Part shown: piece after piece, positions 1 to 11,924 of the stretch | How positions within the stretch are numbered: the stretch's first letter is position 1 | Layout of the letters: each line of letters starts with the position of its first letter | Origin: Breviolum minutum Mf 1.05b.01 | Taxonomy: Eukaryota > Sar > Dinophyceae > Suessiales > Symbiodiniaceae | DNA: 64,000 nucleotides | Assembly: GCA_000507305.1 (NCBI GenBank) | Contig: DF239862.1 | Span: 29,846 to 93,845, forward strand | Direction: 5' to 3' | Notes under the pieces: model-generated | Databases searched by the model: none | What the model was told of the DNA's origin: nothing | What the model saw: only the letters and a program-made list of their open reading frames with translations | Translations under genes and position numbers: made by a program

Positions 1-1
1 G

Positions 2-50
<49 letters not shown>
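1..50. repeat. GTT trinucleotide microsatellite
   Basis: The window opens inside a near-perfect run of GTT units ending at about base 50. The left edge is cut by the window, so the full length is unknown. No coding role is visible. Confidence 0.95.
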
Positions 51-51
<1 letters not shown>

Positions 52-2075
52 TGCAAGTTTTGATTCGCCTTCGCGAGAATCCGAAACAATGGATGTCGCA
101 GCAATAGCAAACGCATCAAAATGTATGTGAACAAAGATTCTGCAGGGTGCATGTTTTGTGATTCAGCACACATTTGGGATGATGCCATCCACGTAGATTT
201 TTCAATTTGGATGATCAGTGGGCTTTAGTGGCTTTAGTTGTTGGAAGTAAAAACCTCAGTACATACATTAGCTTAGAGCCAGACTTGGAAAGATGCCGAC
301 ATAAGGTGTGCTGTGGTTGTTTTTATCACCTAAGAATTGTTGCATAATGGGAAAGGATTTGGAATTATATACTGCCTTAGCCCTAGTTTTTTGAAATGCC
401 ATGGCTTTGGTCCCCAACTTCAAAGACAAAAAGATCTCAGCTTGCAAATCAATGATTTGGTGTAGATAATGATTAAATTACTCCCAGCATTACTTTGACG
501 AACAGTGGTTTTACCTCGGAAAACTCACATTTGACATCCACCCGGCCTCAAATGTAGACATGCTGCTCGGCTGCATAGCAATTGTAAAGGAAGGGGATGA
601 AGGTGATGAAGCTCAGAGCCCAAACCAATGGCGAAGGGCGGTGCATGCTGATGCTGTTGATGCAAGAAATCCAGCTAACCAGTTGACACGTAGTTTAACC
701 CATTATTTACAGGGTTTTATACATCCCAGGTGGTTGTTTGGGATTTCTTCCATCAACAATATTGTCAGTGCAGGGTAAACCAGGACCATGGTTCAACCCA
801 CCCAAGAAAAAACATGGTGGAAAACAACTTTTTCCCAAAGTGGAATCATAGTCACTTCGAGAGGGGTGTTACATTTTTATTCTCTAAAAAACCTGCCAGT
901 GTGGGATCCCACAATACGATTTTTTCGATTTTTTCTATGTGCCTAATTTTTTTCAACATCAGCATCTCAAAAAAAAATAAGGACCAAAGAGGTTGATGAT
1001 GGTATTGCCAAGGTCTGGTGTGGGGATTGCCTGGTGGGCACTTGGGGGAAATTGGGCAAAGTATCTATCTATCGCTCTGAAAAGGCCACAGGGTCTTGGA
1101 GTTTGAGATTTTTGATGTCTCGAAATTAGGAGCTGTGAAAACCTCCTGTGGGCTTCGTAGTTGAATCTCAATTTATGTCTGATTAAAATTGAGATCCCAC
1201 GAATTCCATCCCGAAAAATCCCTGTTCCTGTTCAAAGTAAATCAAGAGAAGGGCCTGAAGCTTTCAATTGAAGAACCAACCAATCTTGATGGCGTGCAGG
1301 TTCAATCTGACAGCTGAAGGGTCATTGAAACTGACATAGTATGCCAACCTCAAAGTCTTTGCCGATTGGCTCATTGGGCTGAGGGTTATTTTGCCTGAAC
1401 CCAACTAAATTTCCCATACCCAAAACCACTGGTTGCCTACCAAAAAGATCATGTCTACTTTCAGCCTTGCCCTTCCTGGCTGCCCACCGCCCCCTTCACA
1501 ATGGACTGTTGCCAACATTCCCCCCATTTCAATCAAACCTACCCTGACATGCATTGATATTTTCAATGGTGCTTCAACAGCTGAGCTGTACTGCAAAATG
1601 GATGAGTTAGGATGGATGAGTTTTGGTCATTGTATTCATTTTGATAATGTCAGAGGCTTGGCAAGGGCTTTCCATCCTTGAAAGCAGAAAGCGTAATGGT
1701 TCACCAAGAAAGGAACTGTGAATTGTTCCGCAAATACTGATATTTTCTGCATCTAAGATGGTTTTTGGACTTATTCCCCATGCTTAGAAACTTTGCAGCC
1801 GAAACATAGCAAAACAGACTTATATCATATATCCGAATTCTGATTTAAACGAATCTGGGTGATTTTTTGGGAGTTTAAAGCTCCAATTTTATGTATATAT
1901 ATATACCTGTTTGTCCTCTATTTTGGGGCTTCAACCCTGCAAAAGAGGGCGCTTTCCAATCAAAACAAAGGTCATTTGGGTTCCAGGTATATATATATAT
2001 ATAGATCAATATTATCTCATGTATTTCCCGGATGATGTTTCTCTTTCATCGATTCACGACTCGTGAACTCCACAG
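51..2075. other. Non-coding stretch upstream of the first recognised exon
   Basis: No exon is supported with confidence here. A plus-strand open block at about 560-690 is acidic and then basic, with EGDEGDE near its start, and could be an exon, but I found no convincing donor. Short TA runs lie at about 1890-1910 and 1985-2002. Upstream exons of the Utp7-like gene that follows should lie here or beyond the left edge. Confidence 0.4.
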
Positions 2076-5000
2076 GGCCGACTGAAACCTTTGGAAGAGG
2101 CTACAAGTCAAGCCGAGACCGTGGATATGGTGGATAGCTGGGTAAGTAACATACCATTCATTCATGGAGTTATGGGGCCACAATAAGTGGCCTTACAAAT
2201 GGATAACTGGGGTTACAACCCCTACATCTTTTTGTTTTTGGAAAAAATGTTGAAATTTTCGCATTGTGAGTTGGGTGGAGGGTTTTATGGACTCGTTTCA
2301 TTCGAAGCTCTGGTTTATTTCATGAATGCTTGGGGGATATTCATCATGTCAGTTGGATTTAACAACAAAAAATCCATGTAATCGTTCAACCAAGTTTCAA
2401 CAGATTGAAGTCAAAGGGCAAATTGAAACTACACACTGTACAACCTTCTGTCAAAAGTGAGTGCGCAAGTTTGCCCCCTGAAAATAGGCTGTTAGGGCCC
2501 CAAAAGGAAATCATTTCACCATTTTTCAGAGGCTTTACACTCGAGGATCAACCAACATAGCAGGTTGGAAAATGGAGCCTTGGAAGATGTGTTTCTTATT
2601 AAAGATGGGGATATTCCATTGCTATGTTCTAAGAAAATTCCAACATACCCCTGGAACATACCCCCTTTAACCACCTGTTTATGAAGGGAATCCTTTTCAT
2701 ATTTGGAGTTTCGGTGTTCCTTTGTATCTTCCAGGGGTCTGTTGAAGTTTTCTTCGTCATATGTTAGTTCTGGTATATAACTGTTAGTGTTAGGGAGGGT
2801 ACCTCACAATCTTCCCCAATGCCAATGTTTTACGGAGCTGAGAGTCAGGTTGAATATGTCTTACTTGGGAGAGAAATCGAATTTTACGAAACTCATGGAT
2901 ACTCTGCCTGAAACAATGATAGGTTAAGTGGATGTGTTTTTTGTTTCCTCCCAGGAATCGTTTCCTCTACAAAAATCCTCATTGTCCAGTAAAGCAGGAG
3001 GAAAATGGCCATTTATAGCGACCACTCCGTTCCCCTAGCGCTTTTGTGGCAGAATCCTTCCAGAATGACCTGACAAGAACAATCAAGATGTCCCCCAAAA
3101 ATTTGTGGAATTGCTGTGTCTCCAACATGAATGACGCCAACTTTATAGGAAGTGACTTGAAGAAAATCAAGGTCATATATAATCTCTCAGAATTGTCCCC
3201 AACAAAACGACTATAAACATTTTTTAAAAGCATGGATCTTAAGGCAATAGATCCTTTTTGATTTTCCTTCCAAACACGACACTCTTGATACCTACATGGA
3301 CAGGTCGTGCATCTCGATGAGGGCGAAGAGGTGGGTTTTGGAGAATTGCTTGGATTTGGAGTCATCGTTACAATGGAAATTTAAGGGTAGCCGGGTAAAA
3401 TGCCACCCCACCCCATAAGAAATAAGGCCCTAATGAAAGTTTAATTAAGGAACAATGGTGGTTAAGAATCCCATGATATTCACCGATCATAGTTGTTTTT
3501 TTGCCTGTTCCTCCTTTTTTTAAGGAGCAATTCATAGCGATTCCAGCTGGAAGCTGCTAGTTTTTTTTGCCGGTGGAAATTCAGCCTTTTGAGACAAGCA
3601 ACGAGCTTGGTAGTTGGTAGTTTTTCGACTCTGATAGCAAACGAAAATGTTTCAGAGGTTGCATTTGAGCAATGAAAAAGGGACCCTGGTTGTTTTAGGG
3701 TATGTAGAGGATTTGATGATACTACCCAAGTATATAGGGATTATAATAGACCATTACAAGGATCCCGATGAAACAACGAGTATTTCATGGAAAGTAAGGG
3801 ACCCCGGCTTTTTTTCGTGGCTCCATTTTTTGGGCTTCAGGGATCAACCTAAGACAAGTTTTGAAGGTGTGAACCCTTCAGAGTTTTATCCACCTGACGA
3901 TGTTGGAGTAGTTTTCTCTAAAGTTTTTTTTTTGAGAAACCATAATTTAGTTGGAGAATCAATAAAAGATTCACAAAGTTGGAAAAACATATATATATAT
4001 ATACGTATAAATATATATATATATATACACACATATGATTTGTGTTTCTTTTATTAAACAACATATCTCTACAAAAACAGGTGTGGGGTTTCTTTTCTGT
4101 GGGTTCTGCTTGTGGCCACAGGTACCTTTGCATAGCCATCAAGATCGAGAAAAGCTCCGGAGGATGGCATTGGAGTTGTGGTGGTTGTGGTGGGGGTTGC
4201 GGTGTCTCACCTCAAGTGGCCGCCTTGTGGGAGTCAAAGTTGTGACAAAAGTAAGGGATCAACTCATATAGCCATGGAAAAATCCACCATTTTTAAGTAA
4301 GGAAAATGTCTACTCTTCGTGAATAAATTGTCCATTTTTTGTAGCTGGAGCCTGCTGTTAGTTTTGAGTATTTGATCGACCAACTTTTTGCAGACCTGAA
4401 TGGTGTGACTTTTCCGACTTCTGAAAGATGTTTGGGTAGGGCAAGATATAAGATATCTCATCAGGAAATAGATAGAAACAAGGTACACTAAACATAAAGT
4501 ATTTCTTCCAATTGTAGGTTTCAGAGCATCCAAGTTCCCGAAATGCCACCCTTTTTCCACAGCAACAAAGGCCAACAAACCCCAACCCCCAGGAGCAGCA
4601 AAGGAAAGGGCAAAGGCAAAGGTGGCAAAGATGGTAAAGGCAAAGGAAAAGGGAAGGCGTGGGCCGAGCCATCTCTGTTTGGTTTTTCGTTGGTTTCTCC
4701 GAGTGCGTTGTTGTTTTTTGAGAAGTCGTGCAATAAACGGAAAAAAGCGACACCGGGCATACTGTTGATTTTCAAAAATCCTGGCAGCACCTGGGATGTT
4801 TTTGAAACCTTGAACCACAATACCAACCTCAACTGGTTAGCCGGATTTCTGAGCCATCAACAGTATGACATAAACCTTCCATTGCTTATGTCTGGTTGAA
4901 TATCCCTTTTCGGAGGAGCCACAAGGAAAGCAAGATGCAGGTGTACGAGAGCGTATGGACAAGTGCCCCCCTTTTGCAGGGGAAGTCTTTTGGAAAAAAC

Positions 5001-5779
5001 AAAGGGGGGGAACTTCAGGCAACTCATGGAGAAGGGAAAAACATGGGAGGAATCAATATACAGAAGCGTTTGAAGAACCTAACAAGTGTGTAAAAGGGCC
5101 TTCAAATGTGTAAAATGAAGGCTCTTTCATTTTGAGAAACTGTACAGTCGTTTCTGCGTACCAGAGATGGAAGCAAACTTTGAAGTGAGTTGTCCCCTTT
5201 TCACCTTTCACCTTGTCGTCCTTCCCATTTTTTGACATTTCCATGGATTCCAAGCATTCGGCCCATTTCCCATGGCGATGCATGGCAAGTTCTGGAGCTT
5301 TTTGGGCATACCTATCACTGTCAAAAGAGGGTCGTATCTTTTTATATGTCATATAAGCAGTTTTCATCCGTTTCATGACTCGTTTTTTTTTTGCTGTAGG
5401 TTTGATGTAAGTATGTGACTTCTCGCTAGTTCATACTCCAACTGTAGGTTTGGTGTCTTTGGATGTTGCACATTCTTTTCCGATTTTCCATGCTTTTTCT
5501 ACGTATGCTCTGGCCCCATTTGGGGCGGCCTTACCTACCACCCCCGCGGCAGGTACTTGCGGTCTTCGGCTGGAACGAAGGCAGAGTTGAAGGTCACCGG
5601 CGATAAGAAGTTGCAAACGCAGGCGGAAAAAAACGGCAAAAGGGTAGGTGCCACGTTGATGTTTGAAGAAAGGGTCCGGGAACATTCACCATGAAGTGGC
5701 ATAGATATATAAATAGCTATTATATTGAAATCATCGGCGAAAAATCATAAAGCTGAATGATTAGCTATCATCAGTTGTA

Positions 5780-5847
<68 letters not shown>

Positions 5848-8800
5848 TTCAACTTTCATAGATGGATATTTTCCTTCTACGAACCTGCTGAACATCACAG
5901 GTGGCTTGCCCACCAGTCATCTCGACGACAGGCCAAACGACGGCAGCGGAATGACCGCGAAGCGGCATTTCGCTTAGCCAAGGCTGAGGTGCCCCGATGG
6001 TCAGACTGGTTGGAGGGGCAGTATCCGGATGGGTCACAAGTTGTAGGTAGGAGCAATCTATAGATACATGATTCAGCTGCTTTAGCTGATTAGCTGGAAT
6101 GGATAGGTTACCTTTTGCAAAAGTGAGATGCAGATTTTTGGAGGCAGTTGAAAGCCCCATACTTATCTGGATTGTCATAATCTGAGACGTTGCATTTCCG
6201 TTTGCCAAAAAAGGTTCTCAAGATAAAGGCTGCCGCCACGATTCGAGAATTTCCAATGATAAGGCATGACGAAGGGCAGCAAAGGCCATGGTTCCTTCCC
6301 AGCGCATGTGATCAGAACAGTTCACATGTTTACTAAAAGTGTTGAACACACCACCGGAGCACCCCTTTTAAGGAATAATTTTCTTCCACATGACACGATC
6401 GCCAAAAAAAAAGGATTGGGGCCAAAAGGAGCAGACCGTAACACAAAATTTTGGCTAAAAGAAACAGAAACAAAGCTCCTACAAGCCTTCACCAACCGAA
6501 AAATCGATACCTACACGACCCTACTCTCCTTGGCAACTCCAGACTGCGCCAACGCGTGCGAAAAATTTAGTAGTAGCCATGATGAATGATGCAGGGTGTG
6601 CATGAGCATAGTCATTTCTGCATTTTTAAAATACAAATTCAGTCACATAACTTCCCACACAGGATTTCAAAATTACATTACTTTCTTTTGAAGTAGGTTT
6701 CCTCATTCTTTCTATGGATTTATTTGGTTGTGGTGTCGGGTGGTACTGTGTTCAAGTTTTAGCAACAGCACCTCTATGATTGCATCAGTCCGTCAGTTCT
6801 GGTGTTATGTAAAGTATATAGATATAATATGATCATTACACGAAATCTGTTTTCTATTTTATTCCAAGTTCCAAGTTTGTGGAATTCTTGTATTGTTTTT
6901 TTTTGTTCGGTTTTAAAGAACCAACGTTTTGAAATGCGAAACGAGGGTTTCTTCATTCCAGGATATACATGGATTCGATGATTGTTTTTTGTTCCCAACC
7001 CCGACGATTCCGGACTTCCAAAAACAAGGTGCTTCAGACAGCAGAAGCCGGTGTGATCGAAGCCGAGGACGAAGACACCACCAGGTGCCAGGAAATTTTA
7101 ATCAATCTCACCTTCTGGTGAATCTGTGGTGATGCCCCTGATGTGATTCAGCAACAAAAAAACCCCTTGAGATTCGCATTTGGAGAGTGTCACACAAAAG
7201 CATTGCCTTAAGATTTGTTTTGGGTGGATTTTTTTTTTTCATTCGCACACAAATATATCACATCATGGAATCATGGTCTCAGCAAATTGTAGCAATGGAA
7301 ATGGGTACACTTTCGATTTGGATTTCCTGTACTTCCCAAGGGATGACGGTTGGGATGCATCCAAGAAGTCCCATCATCTCACCTCGCCAAAAAGGGGGTG
7401 GATATTTTCCGTTTTTTACATCGCTGTAGCTGAGGAAATTTGTTGCGAAATTTGGCTAACTCCCTGGAAGTTTAAACAACGAGTCTTCACCTGAAAAGTA
7501 ATAATTCCCAAAAGAAAGGTAGTCTTCGAAACTACCAGTTTTTCAGGGGCAGCTGAGAACTTACTATCCCAAAAAATATTCTAGATACACCCAGGGGTTG
7601 TCAAACTTCGGGGGTGTACCCCCCGGAAAACTAAGATGACAATGGAAAGTCACAATTTTTGATAGGAGATACATCTTCATTTATGGTTGGAATTTTCCAT
7701 TGTTACGTTAGTTTTCGGTGATATAATTCATGTGGTGAATATATTCTACACTGAGGTTTTTCTGTTCCACTGTAATCATCTCCACCGATTTTAACAGGTT
7801 GACACAGCAAGAGATCTTGGAGTCTGTCACTGGGCGTCCCAAAAGAAAGGGGGATTTGGGGGCCACCTTTTCTGGGCCGAGTTTTTTTTGGTTGCGGGGT
7901 GTTGGAACTGGAGGATTTTATGGTGAGAGGCTTTGAGTGGGTAAGGATGGTAAGGATGGAGTGGGGGGGGTGGTATGGTAGGAAAGGTCATACAATAGCA
8001 ACTAAAAAAAGGTGGGATCAGAAACTGATCCAATTTCCTGAAAAAATTGAAGGTCCTATATATTCATATTCTTCAACTGCTGGGTGAGGGTGCCTTCGCA
8101 GATGCGTTCCAAAGAGATATGATGAAAGTAGCGCTTGACGGTGGCGAACTTTCGCCAGAATGGGGGAATCAGTGATGAAGACTTTGAACACAAGTACCAC
8201 ACCAACTTGAGGATGAGTTGCCGAGCTGAAAGATGCTTCTACTCTTGTTCGGTCATAGGTTCTATTTATGATGTGAAGATGAGTTTAATGGGAGTTTTTC
8301 ATGTTTGTTCGGGATGCTAGCCATGGACACTTTCCAAGTCACAGCCATTTGAGATTTGTAAGCGAAAGCTTGGATACCCAACCAGGCTTCTCCGCGGAAC
8401 CCTCATAAGGTTGGCGTTGGTGTGGCTCGGAAATACTTCAACTTCGATTTGCCCTATGGACCTTACAATTGTGACGTGGCTGCATCCAAATTCCAGTATC
8501 CCAAGATATGCGGCGATTTTCAGACTCTTCATGGCATTTTGAACATGAGCGTTTTTGTTTTCGTTTTTTCCTTGCGGCAGCTAATATAGCCCTTGCTTTT
8601 GGTATTCTGGAATGATAGAAGCTGTTTAGTTTCCAAATCTTTTTTTGCAACATCATCCTTTCAAAATGTTGCTTAGGTCAGTTTTCTTCAACATTTTTGA
8701 GTGTGGTTTATTACCCCAGCGGCAAAATGGATCATTCTTTCCTTTTCGGATACCTTTAGCAGATCCTCTTTTCATCTCCTTGTGGCTGGCATACCACAGG

Positions 8801-9312
8801 AGCGTATCAGATTCGGATGTTTTGCTTCATTCTACTCCTACTGCCTTGAAATTTAACGGCTGGAACCTAAAATCACCAAATTTGAATTGGAAACTCCATC
8901 TTCCAAACCCCCATTTTTGGGGGTGCCATGTTAATTTTCCAGGGTGTAAGTGTTGTTTTAATCTACAGCCAGTGATCTTAGGGGAGCAACCAGCATATGT
9001 TCATGAACCTCTCTCTGGGAGTCACTTGAAGTTGGAGTTTTTTGTCATCCTTTTTTCCCTCCCAACAAAAAAAGGGCACATAGACATAGGTTTACGTCAC
9101 GAAAAAACCAAATACATATTCGTGACTGGGCTTTTTGAAGCCCAGTCCAGAATCCTATGATTTTTTATTACCTATTGACACGAAAGCATTGATGGTGCAT
9201 TGAGGGTGTTTTGCTTTGAACTTTGGATGAAACAAATCATGAAATGGAAGGTAGCCTCAGCCGCAACGGCGCACACCTATTGGTGGGCGGTCGTAAGGGA
9301 CATGTGGCAGGG
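2076..9312 (+). CDS. UTP7: Utp7/WDR46-like WD-repeat protein, partial gene (exons 2076-2141, 7029-7084, ~8102-8127, 8410-8475, ~9255-9312)
   Basis: Utp7 (human WDR46, BING4) is a nucleolar WD-repeat component of the small-subunit processome, needed for 18S rRNA maturation. Read in order, the exons give the conserved block before the first blade: GRLKPLEEATSQAETVDMVD, then VLQTAEAGVIEAEDEDTTR, AFQRDMMK, VGVGVARKYFNFDLPYGPY and SRNGAHLLVGGRKGHVAG. The run 'K-F-L-GPY ... RNG-LL-GG-KGHVA' is characteristic of this family. Exon 2076-2141 is 22 codons, follows CACAG and ends at GTAAGT. Exon 8410-8475 is also 22 codons. Phases match between exons 1 and 2 and between exons 3 and 4, but not at the 7084/8102 or 8475/9255 junctions, so a micro-exon or an assembly indel may be missing. 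The remaining WD blades were not found with confidence; 10,503-10,558 is a possible next exon. Family call fairly firm, gene model incomplete. Confidence 0.55.
2554..2628. repeat. Fold-back element with AACATAGC / GCTATGTT ends
   Basis: The stretch begins AACATAGCAGG and ends CATTGCTATGTT, an inverted pair about 75 bp across. The same core occurs as inverted arms at 7626-7716, 18127-18208 and 30160-30258, so this is one copy of a dispersed MITE-like family. Confidence 0.55.
3304..3360 (+). CDS. Orphan coding-like exon, 19 codons
   Basis: The block follows CAG and is followed by GTCATC. It encodes VVHLDEGEEVGFGELLGFG, an acidic stretch with codon-like composition. It is not part of the Utp7 block that flanks it on both sides. 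Function unknown. Confidence 0.3.
3989..4034. repeat. TA-rich microsatellite
   Basis: Alternating AT runs interrupted by ACGTATAA and ending in ACACACAT. Ordinary intronic simple repeat. Confidence 0.85.
4543..4899 (+). CDS. Lys/Gly-repeat protein fragment
   Basis: The open frame has an alternating KGKGKGKGG-KDGKGKGKGK segment around residues 21-38, followed by a less biased stretch. Lys-Gly runs of this kind are common in dinoflagellate proteins. The second half is probably intron read-through. The true exon may start a little upstream, where the frame is open, and end near 4,680. Function not recognised. Confidence 0.3.
   Translation: MPPFFHSNKGQQTPTPRSSKGKGKGKGGKDGKGKGKGKAWAEPSLFGFSLVSPSALLFFEKSCNKRKKATPGILLIFKNPGSTWDVFETLNHNTNLNWLAGFLSHQQYDINLPLLMSG
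5782..5845. repeat. CAT microsatellite
   Basis: About 21 uninterrupted CAT units, lying just before the acceptor of the coding-like block at 5862. Confidence 0.95.
5862..6046 (+). CDS. Orphan exon, basic helical segment, unknown protein
   Basis: This is the most convincing coding block inside the long intron. It starts after TTCATAG and ends at a GTAGGA donor. The open frame is rich in Arg, Ala and Gln, with segments FYEPAEHHRWLAHQSSRRQ and WSDWLEGQYPDG, and reads as a basic helix followed by a Trp-rich turn. Frame bias and splice signals agree, but the flanking exons belong to a different, contiguous protein block. It could be an exon of a nested gene, a retained pseudogene fragment or an alternative exon. 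Function unknown. Confidence 0.4.
7626..7716. repeat. Fold-back element, AACATAGC-family variant
   Basis: The left arm GAAAACTAAGATGACAATGG pairs imperfectly with the right arm, whose reverse complement is GAAAACTAACGTAACAATGG. This is a diverged member of the dispersed fold-back family. Confidence 0.45.
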
Positions 9313-10273
9313 GTGCTTGGATAGGTGCGAGACAGTTGACACCGCCGAGCGACCACAGTTACCTTTCTAACACTTAGTAAAATACAGGGGGGGTCATCAT
9401 CCAACCAGACCCGAAAGTGGCACGATTGTTTTGGGCCAATCGCTCAGTCCTAGATGTTTGTAGTATTTGATCTTCCCAAGGTGGGTCATCTAAACCATTG
9501 TAAATCATCTAGCAACTATATAACAAAAAGCAGCTCCAATCGGCAAGTGTGCTCTAGCGTCTAGCTATTTCCTTATTGGATATTGGATGTTGGTGTCATG
9601 TTAGGTGAAGGGAGTGTAATATGACCCTAGATGTAAACCCTCAGATTGATAGCTAATCCCAAGCATCCATTTACACAGCTGGGATGACAAACTCTGACAC
9701 GCATATAAATGAGGAACTGGGTGGTTGTTGAGCACTAGCCCAGATAGGTTTGCCGGTCCAACTTGGGATACATCCAGTTTTTTCTCAGATTCTTTGTTCA
9801 GGTGATCTGACTCAAAAGGACCTTGAATTGGACTATGTAAATGTAGACTAGTGTTTTCTTGGAGGGAAAATCTGAAGAATAGCAGAGTGTCACAAGAGTT
9901 ATACTGTATATCTCCCAATTTGGGAACTTACAAACTTACAACTCTCGGTGTAGAAGATCTCTTGTCGCAGGTTTTTGTTTTGTTTCAATTTGAAGGGAAA
10001 ACAGGTGAGTGAGAGGATGTGTCAGCTACACTTGATTTCAATCCTCTTCTAGAAATGAAGTGGCAGAACGAAAAATGAAAGATGATCTTAGATGATGGCC
10101 ACTTTCATATTATAAAGTCTGTCTTTCAGCATTTCTGTTTTGAAGGAGAGGATCTGTTGTCACTAGTAATATGACTTCCCCAGGCCGCAGAGGAGGAAAT
10201 GGCTCTTGCAACAAATCAAAAGGTCAGCGATTGACTGTATGTAATCAGATGATGACATCGACCACTGCCATTT

Positions 10274-10362
10274 GGGTGTTTCCTTATATGGTGGTACCCC
10301 AAAATGGATGGTTTATAAGGGAAAACCATATTAGAATTGTACCACTATTTTAGGAAACCCCC
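10274..10362. repeat. GGTACCCC-type repeat, copy 1
   Basis: It contains GGTGTTTCC, then nine bases, then GGTACCCCAAAATGGATGG, the same arrangement and spacing as at 17,143-17,182. A GGAAACCC at the right end pairs with the left GGTGTTTCC, so this is a short terminal-inverted-repeat element. Confidence 0.55.
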
Positions 10363-10502
10363 ATTTCACGACATGTAAGTAAGATCATGATGTCTTTCAC
10401 CAGCATGCACAGGATTTGATAGGAATCTCCACCCATCCAAGGCGTTTATGCACCTGGAACGGGTGTCCCAGTGGGGATATGGGGGCTTTGGAAATAGTTC
10501 AG

Positions 10503-10558
10503 GTGGACATCTTCGATTCCTCCACCACAGGTGGAGTTAAAGGTTTTCCTAGTTTAAG
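10503..10558 (+). CDS. Possible further exon, VDIFDSS block
   Basis: The block follows TTCAG and ends at a textbook GTAAGT donor. It encodes VDIFDSSTTGGVKGFPSL. A beta strand of the type 'V-I-[YF]-D' would fit the WD protein upstream, but the match is too short to assign. Confidence 0.3.
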
Positions 10559-10654
10559 GTAAGTATCTTTACAGCCAGGGCTGGTTGTAATGGAGGGAAT
10601 TGTATTATACATCTGAATGAGTAAGACTGACCGTAAACCTCCTTGCTCAAGATA

Positions 10655-10756
10655 GTTCACAAGCCAACCAGCCAATGTTTGGCTTTGGTCAGCACCCAAC
10701 TTTTTCAATTCATCCCTGCTGACCAAAGCCAAACATTGGCTGGTTGGCTTGTGAAC
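10655..10756. repeat. Perfect 40-bp inverted repeat with 22-bp loop
   Basis: Bases 10655-10694 are the exact reverse complement of 10717-10756. The arm starts GTTCACAAGCCAACCAGCC and the loop is 10695-10716. With 40 of 40 paired bases, the RNA from either strand would form a long hairpin. It may be a recent palindromic element or a small-RNA precursor. No coding role. Confidence 0.95.
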
Positions 10757-11447
10757 AATCCTTTTTGCATGAAGAGTCTAAAAAGGGAGAGGTTGCACTT
10801 GAAGTCTTATATAATATATATCTAGATATTCCTGTGCATATATATGTGGTTTCATGGACAGTATAGGTAGTTATCTCATTTATACTTATCCCGAAACTTA
10901 CACACCCATCTGTGGAAGCAGCATCAATTTCGGTTGCCTAATGTGAGCCGTTTTACCTTGAGCTTGGAGCCAACAATGCCACAGAGCCAACAACAATTCG
11001 AAACGAACATTTTTCAAGCAAAGCAAAGAAAGGCGAAACAAAAAAAAACATCGGACTGAAGGGAGTCTCCCCCTGTTCTTTGGGAATTATTTTTTTTTGA
11101 AAGTTAGGTGATTCTTATTCCCAATGAGAGGCTGGGTTTTGAAACCAAGTTTGCGGGTAGTTTAGCAAACTGAAACTCCAGAAGCTGCATCCGAGATTCA
11201 GCGCCTCCAGCGGATGTGCGGATGTAGCTTGTGCTGTCACAAGGAAGCACAGCAAACATATCTAAAATGAGAACTGATCAGTTGACACTAGAGGAAAGAC
11301 TTTTGGCTACATCTTTTTTTCAGATCTAAGTTTTTGGAGACTTTTGTTTATCAAGTCCAGTTTCCAGACACACATATACGCAGACATAACAACTGATAAT
11401 CACAGTCATCCCAGTCATCCTAGCTGCCCTCCGGGCTTCTTTTTCAG

Positions 11448-11538
11448 CCATGTCGACGGGCAATCCTTATGGCCTTTCAGAGATTTCCCACTATGGCATC
11501 TTGGCGGTGATTTTCTTCGAAACAACAGCTGTGGGCAG
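11448..11538 (+). CDS. Orphan exon with hydrophobic segment
   Basis: The block follows CTTTTTCAG. The frame reads AMSTGNPYGLSEISHYG and then a hydrophobic stretch, ILAVIFFETTAVG, which could be a membrane segment. It ends near a possible GA donor. Function unknown, and whether it belongs to the preceding or the following gene is unclear. Confidence 0.35.
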
Positions 11539-11924
11539 ATGTTGGCATGTGTTTTTTGTCACCATCAGAAAAAAAACAAAAACATTATATAGATAGATAA
11601 AATGGACCATACTTATGGCTATAGGTGATATTCTCAAGAAGGGGAAGGAGAGGAAAAGATTTGATTTGATGAACTTGTGTTTTGAACAAGATTCGATTAA
11701 AGGAGGTCTTCGTTTTTGAAGACAGTCTTTTCAGATGGTAAAATAACCAGCTCTGTTGGGATTTGGAGTTTCTATGAGCTTAGCCACGTGCAACTTTCAG
11801 GATCTACGCCACTGAAAATTATTGGCTGGAATTTAAAAGAATCACCCAATTGAAATCCGGAAAAACATCTGAACCAAACCTCAATGACTTTTTGGCTTCA
11901 AAATATTGAATACCTCCAGGCTCT

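Larger units (their letters stand above)
2142..7028 (+). other. 4.9 kb intron of the Utp7-like gene with coding-like blocks inside
   Basis: The exons on either side join in phase and continue one conserved block, so this is read as a single intron (GTAAGT ... CAAG). It contains a fold-back element (2554-2628), a TA microsatellite (about 3989-4034), a CAT microsatellite (5782-5845) and several plus-strand blocks that look like exons of something else: 3304-3360, about 4121-4255, 4543-4899, 5862-6046 and about 6221-6300. Whether these form a nested same-strand gene, old gene fragments or chance open frames cannot be settled by eye. Confidence 0.4.
9313..11447. other. Intron or intergenic DNA after the last recognised Utp7-like exon
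   Basis: Apart from the short block at 10,503-10,558, a GGTACCCC-type repeat copy and the 40-bp hairpin, I see no supported gene. Minus-strand open frames around 9.6-9.9 kb have no splice support or recognisable motif. Confidence 0.4.

Noticed and set aside
8053-8171. LLGEGAFADAF as a kinase glycine loop
   Set aside because: It lacks the following VAxK segment, and AFQRDMMK at its end fits the Utp7-like block with its own splice sites.
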